Source: Sulfurimonas sp. (GTDB lineage: Bacteria; Campylobacterota; Campylobacteria; Campylobacterales; Sulfurimonadaceae). From it: a stretch of 64,000 bases of DNA. Both the position numbers and the translations under genes were made by a program. Each line of letters begins with the position of its first letter. Position 1 is the first letter of the stretch. Shown piece by piece: positions 56,582 through 64,000 of the stretch. The DNA lies in the NCBI GenBank assembly GCA_021732045.1, contig JAKFWK010000004.1, forward strand, positions 219,614 through 283,613. Direction: 5' to 3'. The notes beneath the pieces were generated by a model. That model had not been told where the DNA came from. It was given only the letters and a program-made list of their open reading frames with translations, and did not search any database.

Positions 56582-57340
56582 ATGGCCATTGCGCTTAGAA
56601 AACCTGGGGAAATAGAGAAACTTAGAGCTGCCAATAAAATTGTTGGCGGCGCACTAGAGCTACTAAGACAAAATACAAAAGCAGGGGTTTCTTTAAAAGA
56701 ACTTGATGCTATGGCAGAGAAGTATATTCTCTCTCATGGTGCCAGACCATCTTTTAAAGGCCTTTATGGCTTTCCTAATGCAGTTTGCACATCACTCAAT
56801 CAAGTTATTATCCACGGTATCCCAACTGATTACAAGCTTCAAGATGGCGATATAATCGGCTATGATGTTGGTACGGAGCTTGATGGATGGTTTGGAGATG
56901 CTGCTATTACTGTTGCGGTTGGAGAAGTATCTACTAAGGACGAAGAGCTTATTGCATGTGCAAAAGAGAGTCTTTATGAAGCAATATCATCTATAAAAGT
57001 TGGTATGAGATTTAAAGAACTTTCTCAAATTTTAGAGTTGTCCATTCGCTCAAGAGGGTTTGTTCCATTACATAGTTTTTGTGGACATGGAATTGGAAAG
57101 AAGCCCCACGAAGAACCTGAGATACCAAACTATTTGAATGGTAAAAGTTCAAAAGATGGTCCAAAGATTAAAGATGGAATGGTTTTTTGTTTGGAGCCCA
57201 TGATATGTCAAAAAGATTCGAAACCACTTATTTTAGAGAATAAATGGGATGTTGTCAGTGCCGATGGTTTACGCGGCTCACACTACGAGCATACTGTTGC
57301 AATTGTCAATGGTAAAGCTGAAATTTTATCTCAAGCTTAG
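56582..57340 (+). CDS. map: Methionine aminopeptidase, type I
   Basis: The 252-residue enzyme removes initiator methionine. Metal ligands are the Asp in DVGTELDGWFGDAAIT, the His in GHGIGKKPHEEPEIP, and the Glu residues near EPMIC and YEHTVAI. ATG three bases after secY. Confidence 0.97.
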   Translation: MAIALRKPGEIEKLRAANKIVGGALELLRQNTKAGVSLKELDAMAEKYILSHGARPSFKGLYGFPNAVCTSLNQVIIHGIPTDYKLQDGDIIGYDVGTELDGWFGDAAITVAVGEVSTKDEELIACAKESLYEAISSIKVGMRFKELSQILELSIRSRGFVPLHSFCGHGIGKKPHEEPEIPNYLNGKSSKDGPKIKDGMVFCLEPMICQKDSKPLILENKWDVVSADGLRGSHYEHTVAIVNGKAEILSQA

Positions 57341-57358
57341 AGAAGAAGAAGGATTAAA

Positions 57359-57577
57359 ATGGCTAAATCAGATGTTATCGAAGTAGATGGCAAGATTATA
57401 GAGGCTTTGCCAAATGCAACATTTCGTGTAGAGTTAGAAAACGGACACATAATTTTATGTCATATCGCTGGGAAAATGCGTATGCATTACATCAAAATAC
57501 TACCAGGCGACAAAGTAAAGCTAGAGTTAACGCCTTACTCGCTTGATAAAGGTCGTATCACTTACAGATACAAATAA
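57359..57577 (+). CDS. infA: Translation initiation factor IF-1
   Basis: The 72-residue OB-fold protein has the standard length and sequence ([29 protein letters not shown]). It ends the operon here. The usual followers rpmJ and rpsM-rpsK-rpsD-rpoA-rplQ are not downstream. Confidence 0.97.
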   Translation: MAKSDVIEVDGKIIEALPNATFRVELENGHIILCHIAGKMRMHYIKILPGDKVKLELTPYSLDKGRITYRYK

Positions 57578-57599
57578 TTTATCCTTTTTTGGATAAATT
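57576..57599. terminator. Hairpin between infA and aroQ
   Basis: AATTTATCC and GGATAAATT form a perfect nine-base stem with a T6 loop. It overlaps the infA stop and sits between convergent genes. No T tract follows on either strand, so efficiency is uncertain. Confidence 0.45.
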
Positions 57600-57900
57600 A
57601 AAACGCTTGCTTGTTTCTAAATTCAGATATCTCCATCTCAACCATCTCATTTATCATAATTGTAAATAGTTCTGACATCATATTTGGAGAAATTCCTGCT
57701 TGAATGGCAGCATGGCGAACTTTTTGTAAAATAAACTCTATTCTCTCCTCGGCCTTTACCTCATCGACGCTATTTTTAAAAGCAGCTGCTTGTCTAATTA
57801 GATGACTTCTTTGCGAAATTAACTCAACTAGTTTATCATCAATAATATCTATCTCATCTCTAACTTCTTTGAGTGAACTGCATGTTTTTATATTTTGCAT
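57598..57900 (-). CDS. AroQ-type chorismate mutase (or PchB-like lyase)
   Basis: The 100-residue all-helical protein has the AroQ pattern LKEVRDEIDIIDDKLVELIS, with catalytic Arg and Lys residues. The N-terminal CSSLKEVR and the FKNSVDEVKAEER part also resemble PchB isochorismate-pyruvate lyases, which belong to the same fold. Chorismate mutase feeding Phe/Tyr synthesis is the simpler call. Confidence 0.85.
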   Translation of the reverse strand: MQNIKTCSSLKEVRDEIDIIDDKLVELISQRSHLIRQAAAFKNSVDEVKAEERIEFILQKVRHAAIQAGISPNMMSELFTIMINEMVEMEISEFRNKQAF

Positions 57901-57949
57901 CTAATTTTCCTCTTATTGTATTTACTATATGGTAGATTATAGCCTAATT

Positions 57950-58600
57950 TTAAGAACCAAGTATAGAAATTTTTCGGGCTATTTTTTCTTTTTGTATTGA
58001 ATCAAAAGTCCTATTTTTTTTGATATTTAGCCAATAAATTACAACTTTTTTGTATCCATAAAGAGATGCTGTGCTTATAACTTTATCAATTGATTCATCA
58101 TCCGCAGAATCCTCCAAAATGGCAGTGCAAAGAAACATAGATGTAGCCTCTTTTATCTCTCTTAGTGTTTCGTTAGCTTTTTTATAGTCTTGTTCTTTTA
58201 AATAACGCGAGAAGTTTTTATACTGTTTTGGAAGTAATTTTAAACTATCATCAGAGCTTTGTTTGTTAATAAACAAAAAATAACTATTGAGCGTTTCATC
58301 TTTTATTAGCGAAGATATTTTCTCGTAATTTTCACACTTATCACTTATTCCAACGCTTATGTTTAATGCACATTCACCTAAATATATTCTAGCTAGCGTA
58401 GTTAAGTCATCGCTGCTTTTTGCATGTTTTATGGCTCTAGAGAGATCATTTTTTGCCAAAGTATCGTTCGAGCTTAGAAAGTTTTTTTGGTAAGAATCAA
58501 AGGCGTTAATGCTCTTAAACTGCCACTCATTAGGTGGTGTATCAAATGAACATGCAAAAAACAAAAATAGGACTACTAAGTATAAAAATAGTTTTTTCAT
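57950..58600 (-). CDS. Lipoprotein of the Mla-type lipid transport operon
   Basis: The 216-residue protein has a lipoprotein signal (VVLFLFFAC). The rest is helical, rich in Lys and Ser, with four later cysteines, and resembles TPR-like or solenoid folds; no family recognised. The start overlaps the mlaD stop by ATGA. By position it may be the accessory lipoprotein of the transporter. Confidence 0.7.
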   Translation of the reverse strand: MKKLFLYLVVLFLFFACSFDTPPNEWQFKSINAFDSYQKNFLSSNDTLAKNDLSRAIKHAKSSDDLTTLARIYLGECALNISVGISDKCENYEKISSLIKDETLNSYFLFINKQSSDDSLKLLPKQYKNFSRYLKEQDYKKANETLREIKEATSMFLCTAILEDSADDESIDKVISTASLYGYKKVVIYWLNIKKNRTFDSIQKEKIARKISILGS

Positions 58601-59532
58601 GGTAGTTTTATCTCACTTTTTTTCTTATTTTGTAAAATTCCATCAACTCTGTCCATAATCTGATTTGATTTTATTAAACCAACGGATATCTGCTCTTTTA
58701 GCTCAACTAAATCTTTATCATAACTACCAACAGTTTTTACGGTTGAGTCGAGGGTATCAAGTTTTTGTTTTACATCTTTTAAAATCTTCTCTAGCTCTTG
58801 CGCTGAGACTGAGGCAGGAGTGACTATATTTGCATCAAGTTTCGCCGTTATGGCGCTTATATCTTTGCTGATTTTATCCACTTCTCCTACAATTTTGGTG
58901 GTTGAATTAATGGTTTTGATAAGATTTTTAGTGGAGGCATCATCACCAGTTACAGAGGTTAAAAGAGAGTTGCTCACAGCTAAATTCCCACTAAATTTTT
59001 CTATGTTTTGCATTGTTTTATTGAGATTTGAATCATCTTTTGACATTTTCGAGGTAATTATATCAATAGAATTTACTATGTTTATAAGCCTGTTTACAGC
59101 CGGTTCAAACTTTGAAATCATATCGTTTATATCATCGCTCTTAAGTATAACCAACTGCGAGCCCTCTTTGAGGGTTTTGTTTCCTTTTGCTGAGTAGAGT
59201 TCTATGTGTGGGGAGCCAATAAGAGGCTTTTTTATCATCAAAACACTATCCTCTGCTATCCATTTTCTATATTTTGATGTTACGGAAAATGTCATAAAAA
59301 CGCTTCCATCATCCTTTAGAGCAATATTGTCAATAACACCAATGTTGAACCCTGAAAACTTTAATGGCATCCCAACATTAAATGTTTCTGCGCTGTCTGT
59401 ACTAAAATGGTAGCTGTATCTTTTATCAAAAGTCCCTTTTTCATCTAAAAGTAAGTAGAGTGAAGCAAAGATTGTTAAAATCAGAATTGATACAAAAAGC
59501 CCTACGGCAAATTTCATTTTTTCATACTGCAT
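58597..59532 (-). CDS. mlaD: MlaD-family MCE-domain protein
   Basis: The start is ATG 59532, preceded by GGAGG with nine bases spacing. A 17-codon longer frame has no ribosome binding site. The 311-residue protein has one membrane anchor (residues about 8-28), an MCE domain (about 35-115, with GMPLKFSGFNIGVIDNI and PLIGSPHIELYS) and a long helical tail of about 180 residues. MCE rings carry phospholipids between the membranes. The start overlaps the end of the ATPase-like gene by 11 bases. Confidence 0.88.
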   Translation of the reverse strand: MQYEKMKFAVGLFVSILILTIFASLYLLLDEKGTFDKRYSYHFSTDSAETFNVGMPLKFSGFNIGVIDNIALKDDGSVFMTFSVTSKYRKWIAEDSVLMIKKPLIGSPHIELYSAKGNKTLKEGSQLVILKSDDINDMISKFEPAVNRLINIVNSIDIITSKMSKDDSNLNKTMQNIEKFSGNLAVSNSLLTSVTGDDASTKNLIKTINSTTKIVGEVDKISKDISAITAKLDANIVTPASVSAQELEKILKDVKQKLDTLDSTVKTVGSYDKDLVELKEQISVGLIKSNQIMDRVDGILQNKKKSEIKLP

Positions 59533-60004
59533 AAATTTTCCCCTCCAGATTAGAGTCACTATAATAATTTTTATTTGAGACAAGGTCTAAAATATAGATA
59601 CATTTATCACTATTTAGAACCGATATCTTTTTTAAAATATTTTTCATATCCTCAAAACTACTTGTCAACAAGAAAAGAGGCACTATGATAACCCGTTTTT
59701 TCTCTGTCATTAAGGCTCTGATTAGCATAACGAAAAAGATCTCTAGAGAGTTACATTGTGGGACTCTTTTTAGAGCAATTTCACCTAATTCTATCTTTTG
59801 AAGCATCTCAAACGCTTCATTTTCGGCATCTTTAATACTCTTGTGTTCGTGCGTCTCTTTGATTAGAGCAATATTTTCACACATATTTAGATTGGAAATC
59901 AGAGGAGTATCTTTTGATATAAGTGCATACTCTTTTTGTATGGAGATAAACTCATCGATTTGTGAATGAGTATGAAATAGAGTTAGATTGACTGAAGCAG
60001 TAAT
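59522..60004 (-). CDS. Degenerate MlaF-like ABC ATPase without Walker A
   Basis: An ATG frame begins at 59884, but the conserved ATPase-like sequence extends upstream in the same frame (KEYALISKDTPLISNLNMCENIALI), like the region after the Q-loop in MlaF. It can be read back to an ATT at 60004-60002, seven bases after GAGG; no ATG, GTG or TTG exists in between. The product would have 160 residues. RALMTEKKRVIIVPLFLLTSS takes the place of the Walker B and D-loop but lacks the Asp-Glu pair. No P-loop GxxGxGKS/T and no LSGG are visible. It overlaps the mlaE end by 22 bases. It may be a structural partner of the permease or an inactivated gene. Confidence 0.6.
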   Translation of the reverse strand: MTASVNLTLFHTHSQIDEFISIQKEYALISKDTPLISNLNMCENIALIKETHEHKSIKDAENEAFEMLQKIELGEIALKRVPQCNSLEIFFVMLIRALMTEKKRVIIVPLFLLTSSFEDMKNILKKISVLNSDKCIYILDLVSNKNYYSDSNLEGKIYAV

Positions 60005-60771
60005 GATATCACCTCGATAAAAAATAGAGCTATAAAGAGCTTAACCATACCATTTAAAACAGATATTGGTATAGCAGTATAGCTATTTGCAGTTTTAAGT
60101 CCACTCTGTATCGGAATAAACATGACTACGAAACCAAAAGAGATGCCTTTGAGTAAAAGCGTAAAAATATCTTTAATCTCAACTGCACTGATCAGTATGG
60201 ACTTATATGTGTGAAGATCCATGTTTAAGTAAAATAGAGTAAAGATATAGCCACTTGTTAGCATTATCATAGAGAAGATGATTGAGAGAGCCGTTACGCT
60301 GATTATGCCACTAACTATTCTTGGTATAAAGAGGTAGCTTACGATATCTATTTTGTACTCTTTTAGACTGTTGAGCTCTTTATTTACATTCATAACTGCG
60401 ATTTCTGTATTTACGGCAGTTCCAGAGCGAAGAGATATGAGAAGTGCCGTAAAAAATGGGGAAAATTCATCTACTGAGAAAGTAATTAAAATTGAACCAA
60501 TATTATTTTGAAGACCATATAGTGTGGCGAGAGAGATAACAACGCCGATGATTACAGAGCCAAATAGTACCGCCATTACGCTAAAGAGAGGTATTATCTG
60601 GACTGTTGTGAAGTATATCTGTTTTATGAGCACCATTTTACTAGCAGGAGAGTAGCTGTTGGGGTTAAACATTAACATAAAGCAGATGATAGCAAATTTC
60701 AGAGTACTAAAAAATGATAAAAAGTAGGCAGTAGTTCTATCTCCAATGCCCATAATCACTTTTAAAATCAC
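59983..60771 (-). CDS. mlaE: MlaE-family ABC permease
   Basis: The 262-residue membrane protein has five to six helices and the MlaE features SLRSGTAVNTEIAVMNVNKEL and YLFIPRIVSGIISV. It starts at GTG 60771, three bases after the plsC stop, with AGGCGG suitably placed; an ATG six codons on is a weaker option. It forms the lipid channel with MlaD and an ATPase. Confidence 0.85.
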   Translation of the reverse strand: MILKVIMGIGDRTTAYFLSFFSTLKFAIICFMLMFNPNSYSPASKMVLIKQIYFTTVQIIPLFSVMAVLFGSVIIGVVISLATLYGLQNNIGSILITFSVDEFSPFFTALLISLRSGTAVNTEIAVMNVNKELNSLKEYKIDIVSYLFIPRIVSGIISVTALSIIFSMIMLTSGYIFTLFYLNMDLHTYKSILISAVEIKDIFTLLLKGISFGFVVMFIPIQSGLKTANSYTAIPISVLNGMVKLFIALFFIEVISLLLQSI

Positions 60772-60774
60772 AAC

Positions 60775-61476
60775 TTATTCCGCCTTTGAGTCTTTAATGT
60801 TAAACTGTTTCTTAAAACTCTCTTGAATCGAGCATCCTTTGTCTTTGTGGTCTATAATATCACCTATTTCAATGCTTATAGTTCGTCTTTGAGATGAGCT
60901 TTTTATAGCAGACATCAAAGTGGCATCTGCTCTTGCATGTATAAAAACTGGAAGAATTGGAAGTCTATTTTTTATGGCGATTATCTGTGCGCCCTCTTTA
61001 AACTTACCAATTGGTGCATCGCTTTTATTTCTAGTTCCTTCTGGAAACATATAGATTGAGTTACCTTCTTTAACGCACTCTTTAACATCTTTAAAGAAGC
61101 CATTCATCTGCGTGGCGTCTCTATCTAGTAAAACTGAACCACCATTTCTAACAAATAGTCCAAAAAACAGTGAATTATAGAGCTCTTTTTTAGAGATCCA
61201 ATAACCAAATACCTTACTATTTTTTGTGGCAATTTCAACTATAAGAGGATCTATAATTGTTCTATGGTTTGAGATTAAGAGATACTGCCCATCTTTTGGA
61301 AGCTTTTCTTCATTGATTACTTCTATTTGGATGTTTAGCTTATTTAGTAATTTTTGTGCATACTCGATTCTTAGGCTTTTTTTCTCTTGCAAATTTTTAG
61401 CGTTTTTTAGTCTCAGCCCATAGTAGTTTGTAATTACTATAGAGTAAAGAGCCATTTTAAGTTGATTGAATGTCAA
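60775..61476 (-). CDS. plsC: 1-acylglycerol-3-phosphate acyltransferase-like protein
   Basis: The 233-residue protein has the acyltransferase box NHRTIID (70-76) and the second motif FPEGTRN (144-150), both intact. It makes phosphatidate from lysophosphatidate. Being followed directly by mlaE links phospholipid synthesis with inter-membrane lipid transport. Confidence 0.88.
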   Translation of the reverse strand: MTFNQLKMALYSIVITNYYGLRLKNAKNLQEKKSLRIEYAQKLLNKLNIQIEVINEEKLPKDGQYLLISNHRTIIDPLIVEIATKNSKVFGYWISKKELYNSLFFGLFVRNGGSVLLDRDATQMNGFFKDVKECVKEGNSIYMFPEGTRNKSDAPIGKFKEGAQIIAIKNRLPILPVFIHARADATLMSAIKSSSQRRTISIEIGDIIDHKDKGCSIQESFKKQFNIKDSKAE

Positions 61477-61486
61477 AAATTCTCCA

Positions 61487-61693
61487 TTAGTTTGGTTTGA
61501 TTATCTTTTTTATCTCTTTTGGCATATGTGCAAAAGGAAGCGTCTGCATTCCAAGCTTTACGCCATCATCTACAGCCATAACATCAACCATCATTTGCGA
61601 AGGATAGAATCTTATAACTTTGTAAGAGACTTTTTTTATCTCAAATGCTATCTTTTTTTCAGACAGCTCTATGCTTTTTTTATCTTTCGCCAT
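61487..61693 (-). CDS. Small hypothetical protein (68 aa)
   Basis: The 68-residue, lysine-rich protein has a central beta-like part (VSYKVIRFYPSQMMVDVMAV) and no membrane segment. It lies between plsC (10 bases) and the CvfB-like gene (three bases) and belongs to that transcription unit. Not recognised. Confidence 0.6.
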   Translation of the reverse strand: MAKDKKSIELSEKKIAFEIKKVSYKVIRFYPSQMMVDVMAVDDGVKLGMQTLPFAHMPKEIKKIIKPN

Positions 61694-61696
61694 AAT

Positions 61697-62545
61697 CTAG
61701 CTCCTCAGATATAAGCCAGTATCTTTGACTTCTATTTTTTCATCATTTTGTAACATTGTCAAAGCGCTTTTATAGGCTTTTTTGCTAAGTCCAAAAAACT
61801 CTGTTATAAGTTCGGCATCGCTTTTATAGTTGTAAGGTAAAATCCCACCGTTTTGTTTCAAGAGTGATAAAACTATCTCAGATGCTACATCTTTTTGTTT
61901 GCCACCACAAGCTTGAAGACTCAAATCAATACATCCATCTTTTCTCACTGTTTTTACAAAAGCACTTCTCTCATCGCCAATATTTACCTTTTGGAATATC
62001 TCGTTGTGGTAAATCAAACCCTCATATCTCTCTTCAACAATACACTTAAATCCAAGTGGTGTTTTTGCAATTATGATGATTTTTACCTCTTGATTTGGGT
62101 AAAGTCCCTTGACTCTTTTTTCAAAAAAATCACCAAGCTTCTCTGTTCCTACAAGTCTGTGAGTTCTCTCATCATAAACAACTTTTAAAAATCGCTTATC
62201 TCCAACTTTAAATGGCTCTTTTTGAAACATATTTGGAACGAGCAAATCTTTTAGGAGCCCCCATTTTACAAATGCTCCAAAAGGTGCGACATCTACAACT
62301 TCAAATAGTGCGTATTCGTTTAGCATCGCAGTTGGTTTTAGTGTAGTTGCTATAAGTCTATCTTCTGAATCGGTATATAAGAAAACATCTAAAAGGTCAC
62401 CATCGTGCATCTTGTCGGTTACATAGGCCTGTGGAAGAAGCACATCTCTCTCATCAAGCGAGGTTAAAAATATACCGTGTGGGGTGTGCCTATCTATGAG
62501 TAGAGTGTTTATTGTTCCGAGTTCTAAGTATTGGTTTTGTTTCAA
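61697..62545 (-). CDS. CvfB-like S1 RNA-binding protein
   Basis: The start chosen is TTG 62545 because AAGGA lies six bases before it; a TTG ten codons upstream has no such site. The product has 282 residues, with tandem S1-type OB folds (NEYALFEVVDVAPFGAFVKWG is an S1 motif) and a C-terminal winged helix, the layout of CvfB/YitL. It is a regulator of virulence factors in staphylococci. Here the function is open. Confidence 0.82.
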   Translation of the reverse strand: MKQNQYLELGTINTLLIDRHTPHGIFLTSLDERDVLLPQAYVTDKMHDGDLLDVFLYTDSEDRLIATTLKPTAMLNEYALFEVVDVAPFGAFVKWGLLKDLLVPNMFQKEPFKVGDKRFLKVVYDERTHRLVGTEKLGDFFEKRVKGLYPNQEVKIIIIAKTPLGFKCIVEERYEGLIYHNEIFQKVNIGDERSAFVKTVRKDGCIDLSLQACGGKQKDVASEIVLSLLKQNGGILPYNYKSDAELITEFFGLSKKAYKSALTMLQNDEKIEVKDTGLYLRS

Positions 62546-62782
62546 AATTTTTCCTTGTTTTTCCGTCTTTCTCAACTCTTTTTGAGAATAATTATAACAT
62601 TATATCCAGATTGAGATTTTGTATAAAAACAACTTGATTGCTTCTTGGGTAGATAGTTTGCAATGATTCCAATAAAATAAACAATCGGTATTAATTTTAA
62701 AATAGATTTAGCTAAATTTTGTTATATTATTATCACAAAAAAATAAAGAGTTTAGCCTCATCTGCTAAAAATAAGGAATAAA

Positions 62783-63304
62783 ATGAAAAAACTAATCTTA
62801 ACCCTGCTTCTTCTATTGTCAAGTAATTTAATGGCTGCTCAGGGTAGCATATATAAGAAGATTATAAATGAGCCTTATGATGATTATTTTCCTAAGCTGA
62901 AAAAAGCAATTGAAGCGAATCACATGAATATTGTCTCTGAGATAGATCTTATGAGTAGATTTAAAGAAGCTGGATATCAAAAAAAGTTTGGTGCTGATTT
63001 TAATAAAAACAAACTTGAAAAAGTTACATCGCTGGTTATTTGTAATGGCTATGTTGCTAATCAAATCTCTAATATAGATATTGAAATGATGGCATTTTGT
63101 CCAGTTCGTATCTCCGTTATACAGCGAGGTGGCAAAACTATAGTTCTATTTATAAAGGCATCGGGGATTGCTACAAATAAAAAAGCAGCTTCACTTTTAA
63201 AATCTCTTGATGATGTTATAGTACATACGATTGATTTAAGTGTTGATAAGTATATGGAAAAATCATTTGCTCCTTCTTCGTTTCAAGGTAAACACGAAGA
63301 CTAA
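62783..63304 (+). CDS. DUF302 periplasmic protein
   Basis: The 173-residue protein has a signal peptide (LTLLLLLSSNLMAA) and a DUF302 fold with FCPVRISVIQRGGKTIVLF. AAGGAATAAA precedes the ATG. DUF302 proteins are small and often periplasmic or cytosolic, with unknown function. Monocistronic. Confidence 0.8.
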   Translation: MKKLILTLLLLLSSNLMAAQGSIYKKIINEPYDDYFPKLKKAIEANHMNIVSEIDLMSRFKEAGYQKKFGADFNKNKLEKVTSLVICNGYVANQISNIDIEMMAFCPVRISVIQRGGKTIVLFIKASGIATNKKAASLLKSLDDVIVHTIDLSVDKYMEKSFAPSSFQGKHED

Positions 63305-63419
63305 TCTACTTAAACCAGCTTGTAGCATAATTGCTATAGGCTAAAGCCCCATTTATAAAAAATTACCACTCTTTAGAAATAGAATTCATACTAATTTGCT
63401 ATTATTCATATCCATTGGC

Positions 63420-63425
63420 TATAAT
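63420..63425 (+). promoter_or_regulatory. Candidate -10 box of moaC
   Basis: TATAAT lies 29 bases before the moaC ATG without a clear -35. It is the only near-consensus box in the gap. The gap (63305-63454) also holds a small GGC-TAAA-GCC hairpin. Confidence 0.4.
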
Positions 63426-63454
63426 AAATCAAGTAAAATAAAAAAGAGAAATAT

Positions 63455-63925
63455 ATGAAATTAACACATCTAGATGAAAAAGACAGACCTAAAATGGTTG
63501 ATGTAAGCGAAAAAAATCTCACGACGAGGGTTGCTGTAGCAAGTGGGATTATAGAGATGAGTCAAGATGCTTATGATGCTATAGTGGGCGAGAAGACAAA
63601 GAAAGGTCCTGTGCTTCAAACTGCGGTTATTGCTGCAATTATGGGAACCAAAAAAACAAGTGAACTTATCCCAATGTGCCATCCGCTTAATCTTAGCGGC
63701 ATCAATTGTGATGTTGAAGAACTATTAGAACTACCAGGATTTAAACTAACACTAACTGCAAAACTAACAGGTCAAACTGGTGTTGAGATGGAGGCGCTAA
63801 CTGGAGTTAGCATAGGACTTCTAACGATTTACGATATGGTAAAAGCCATAGATAAAGGCATGGTTATTCGTCATGTTCAATTAGAGAGAAAATCAGGAGG
63901 AAAAAGTGGAGACTTTAAACGATAA
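63455..63925 (+). CDS. moaC: Cyclic pyranopterin monophosphate synthase MoaC
   Basis: The 156-residue enzyme completes formation of cyclic pyranopterin phosphate after MoaA. Active-site features are [35 protein letters not shown] and the C-terminal lysine-rich KSGGKSGDF. It is a second molybdenum-cofactor locus in the window. Its end overlaps the following gene. Confidence 0.95.
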   Translation: MKLTHLDEKDRPKMVDVSEKNLTTRVAVASGIIEMSQDAYDAIVGEKTKKGPVLQTAVIAAIMGTKKTSELIPMCHPLNLSGINCDVEELLELPGFKLTLTAKLTGQTGVEMEALTGVSIGLLTIYDMVKAIDKGMVIRHVQLERKSGGKSGDFKR

Positions 63926-64000
63926 CACTCCTTTTTCGGAGAAAAAATTAGAGCTTAACTACCCGTGTTCATGGTCATATAAGCTGATTGCTGGCGAGAA
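63906..64000 (+). CDS. DUF493 (YbeD-like) protein, partial at window edge
   Basis: A GTG at 63906 preceded by AGGAGG (63895-63900) opens a frame that runs to the window edge. The visible part contains [17 protein letters not shown], which matches the start of DUF493/YbeD proteins. It overlaps moaC by 20 bases. Only 31 codons are visible. Confidence 0.65.
   Translation, partial: METLNDNTPFSEKKLELNYPCSWSYKLIAGE

Overview
The window reads as chromosomal DNA from a free-living, AT-rich member of the Campylobacterota, most like Sulfurimonas or a close relative. This rests on gene content and order, not on a database search. The S10/spc ribosomal cluster lacks rpmD (L30). S14 is the zinc-binding type. 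The window also has a short NFACT protein, a TIGR04219-type outer-membrane barrel, a short-TGS ThrS and very frequent TTG starts.

Layout. Positions 1-11458 hold a perfect 5,725-bp direct tandem duplication carrying a LapB-like TPR gene, a small HTH-like gene, a YeiH-family exporter and a DUF748/AsmA-like giant. The joint truncates one copy of the TPR gene and leaves a 5' stub of the EAL-HDOD gene that is intact at 11377. The first base of the window coincides with the duplication breakpoint, so an assembly edge effect must be excluded before the duplication is accepted. Positions 11.4-16.1 kb hold the EAL-HDOD gene, small membrane proteins and a TonB-dependent receptor with a second perfect in-frame tandem duplication (105 bp). 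Positions 16.1-28.1 kb hold housekeeping and stress genes: NFACT, cdsA-dxr, tsaD, tpx, an outer-membrane barrel, rmuC, dbpA, a YgjP-like peptidase. Positions 27.2-32.9 kb form an AraC-controlled tripartite efflux locus (NodT lipoprotein, FUSC, DUF1656, HlyD). Flavodoxin and a four-tRNA operon (Gly, Leu, Cys, Ser) follow. Positions 34.3-46.7 kb hold ilvD, thrS-infC, an MFS transporter, rdgB, uppP, moaD-moaE-moeA with a GC-rich structured leader before moeA, an ankyrin lipoprotein, rnhB and an orphan AAA ATPase. Positions 46.8-57.6 kb are the S10-spc ribosomal operon through secY-map-infA. Positions 57.6-62.5 kb are a minus-strand block: AroQ, an Mla-type lipid transporter operon, and a CvfB-like S1 protein. 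The last 1.5 kb holds a DUF302 protein, moaC and the start of a DUF493 gene.

How the genes work together. Molybdenum-cofactor synthesis is spread over two loci (moaD/moaE/moeA and moaC). The plsC-mlaE-ATPase-like-mlaD-lipoprotein block is an envelope phospholipid module. Its ATPase-position protein has no visible Walker A motif and seems to start at a non-canonical ATT codon. The aae-like locus should export small toxic organic acids under its divergent AraC regulator.

Most promising for follow-up: the duplication and its 8-bp microhomology joint, the P-loop-less Mla ATPase-like protein, the structured RNA before moeA, a candidate small RNA with a C/U-rich loop between tpx and the barrel gene, and the AraC operator-like repeats.
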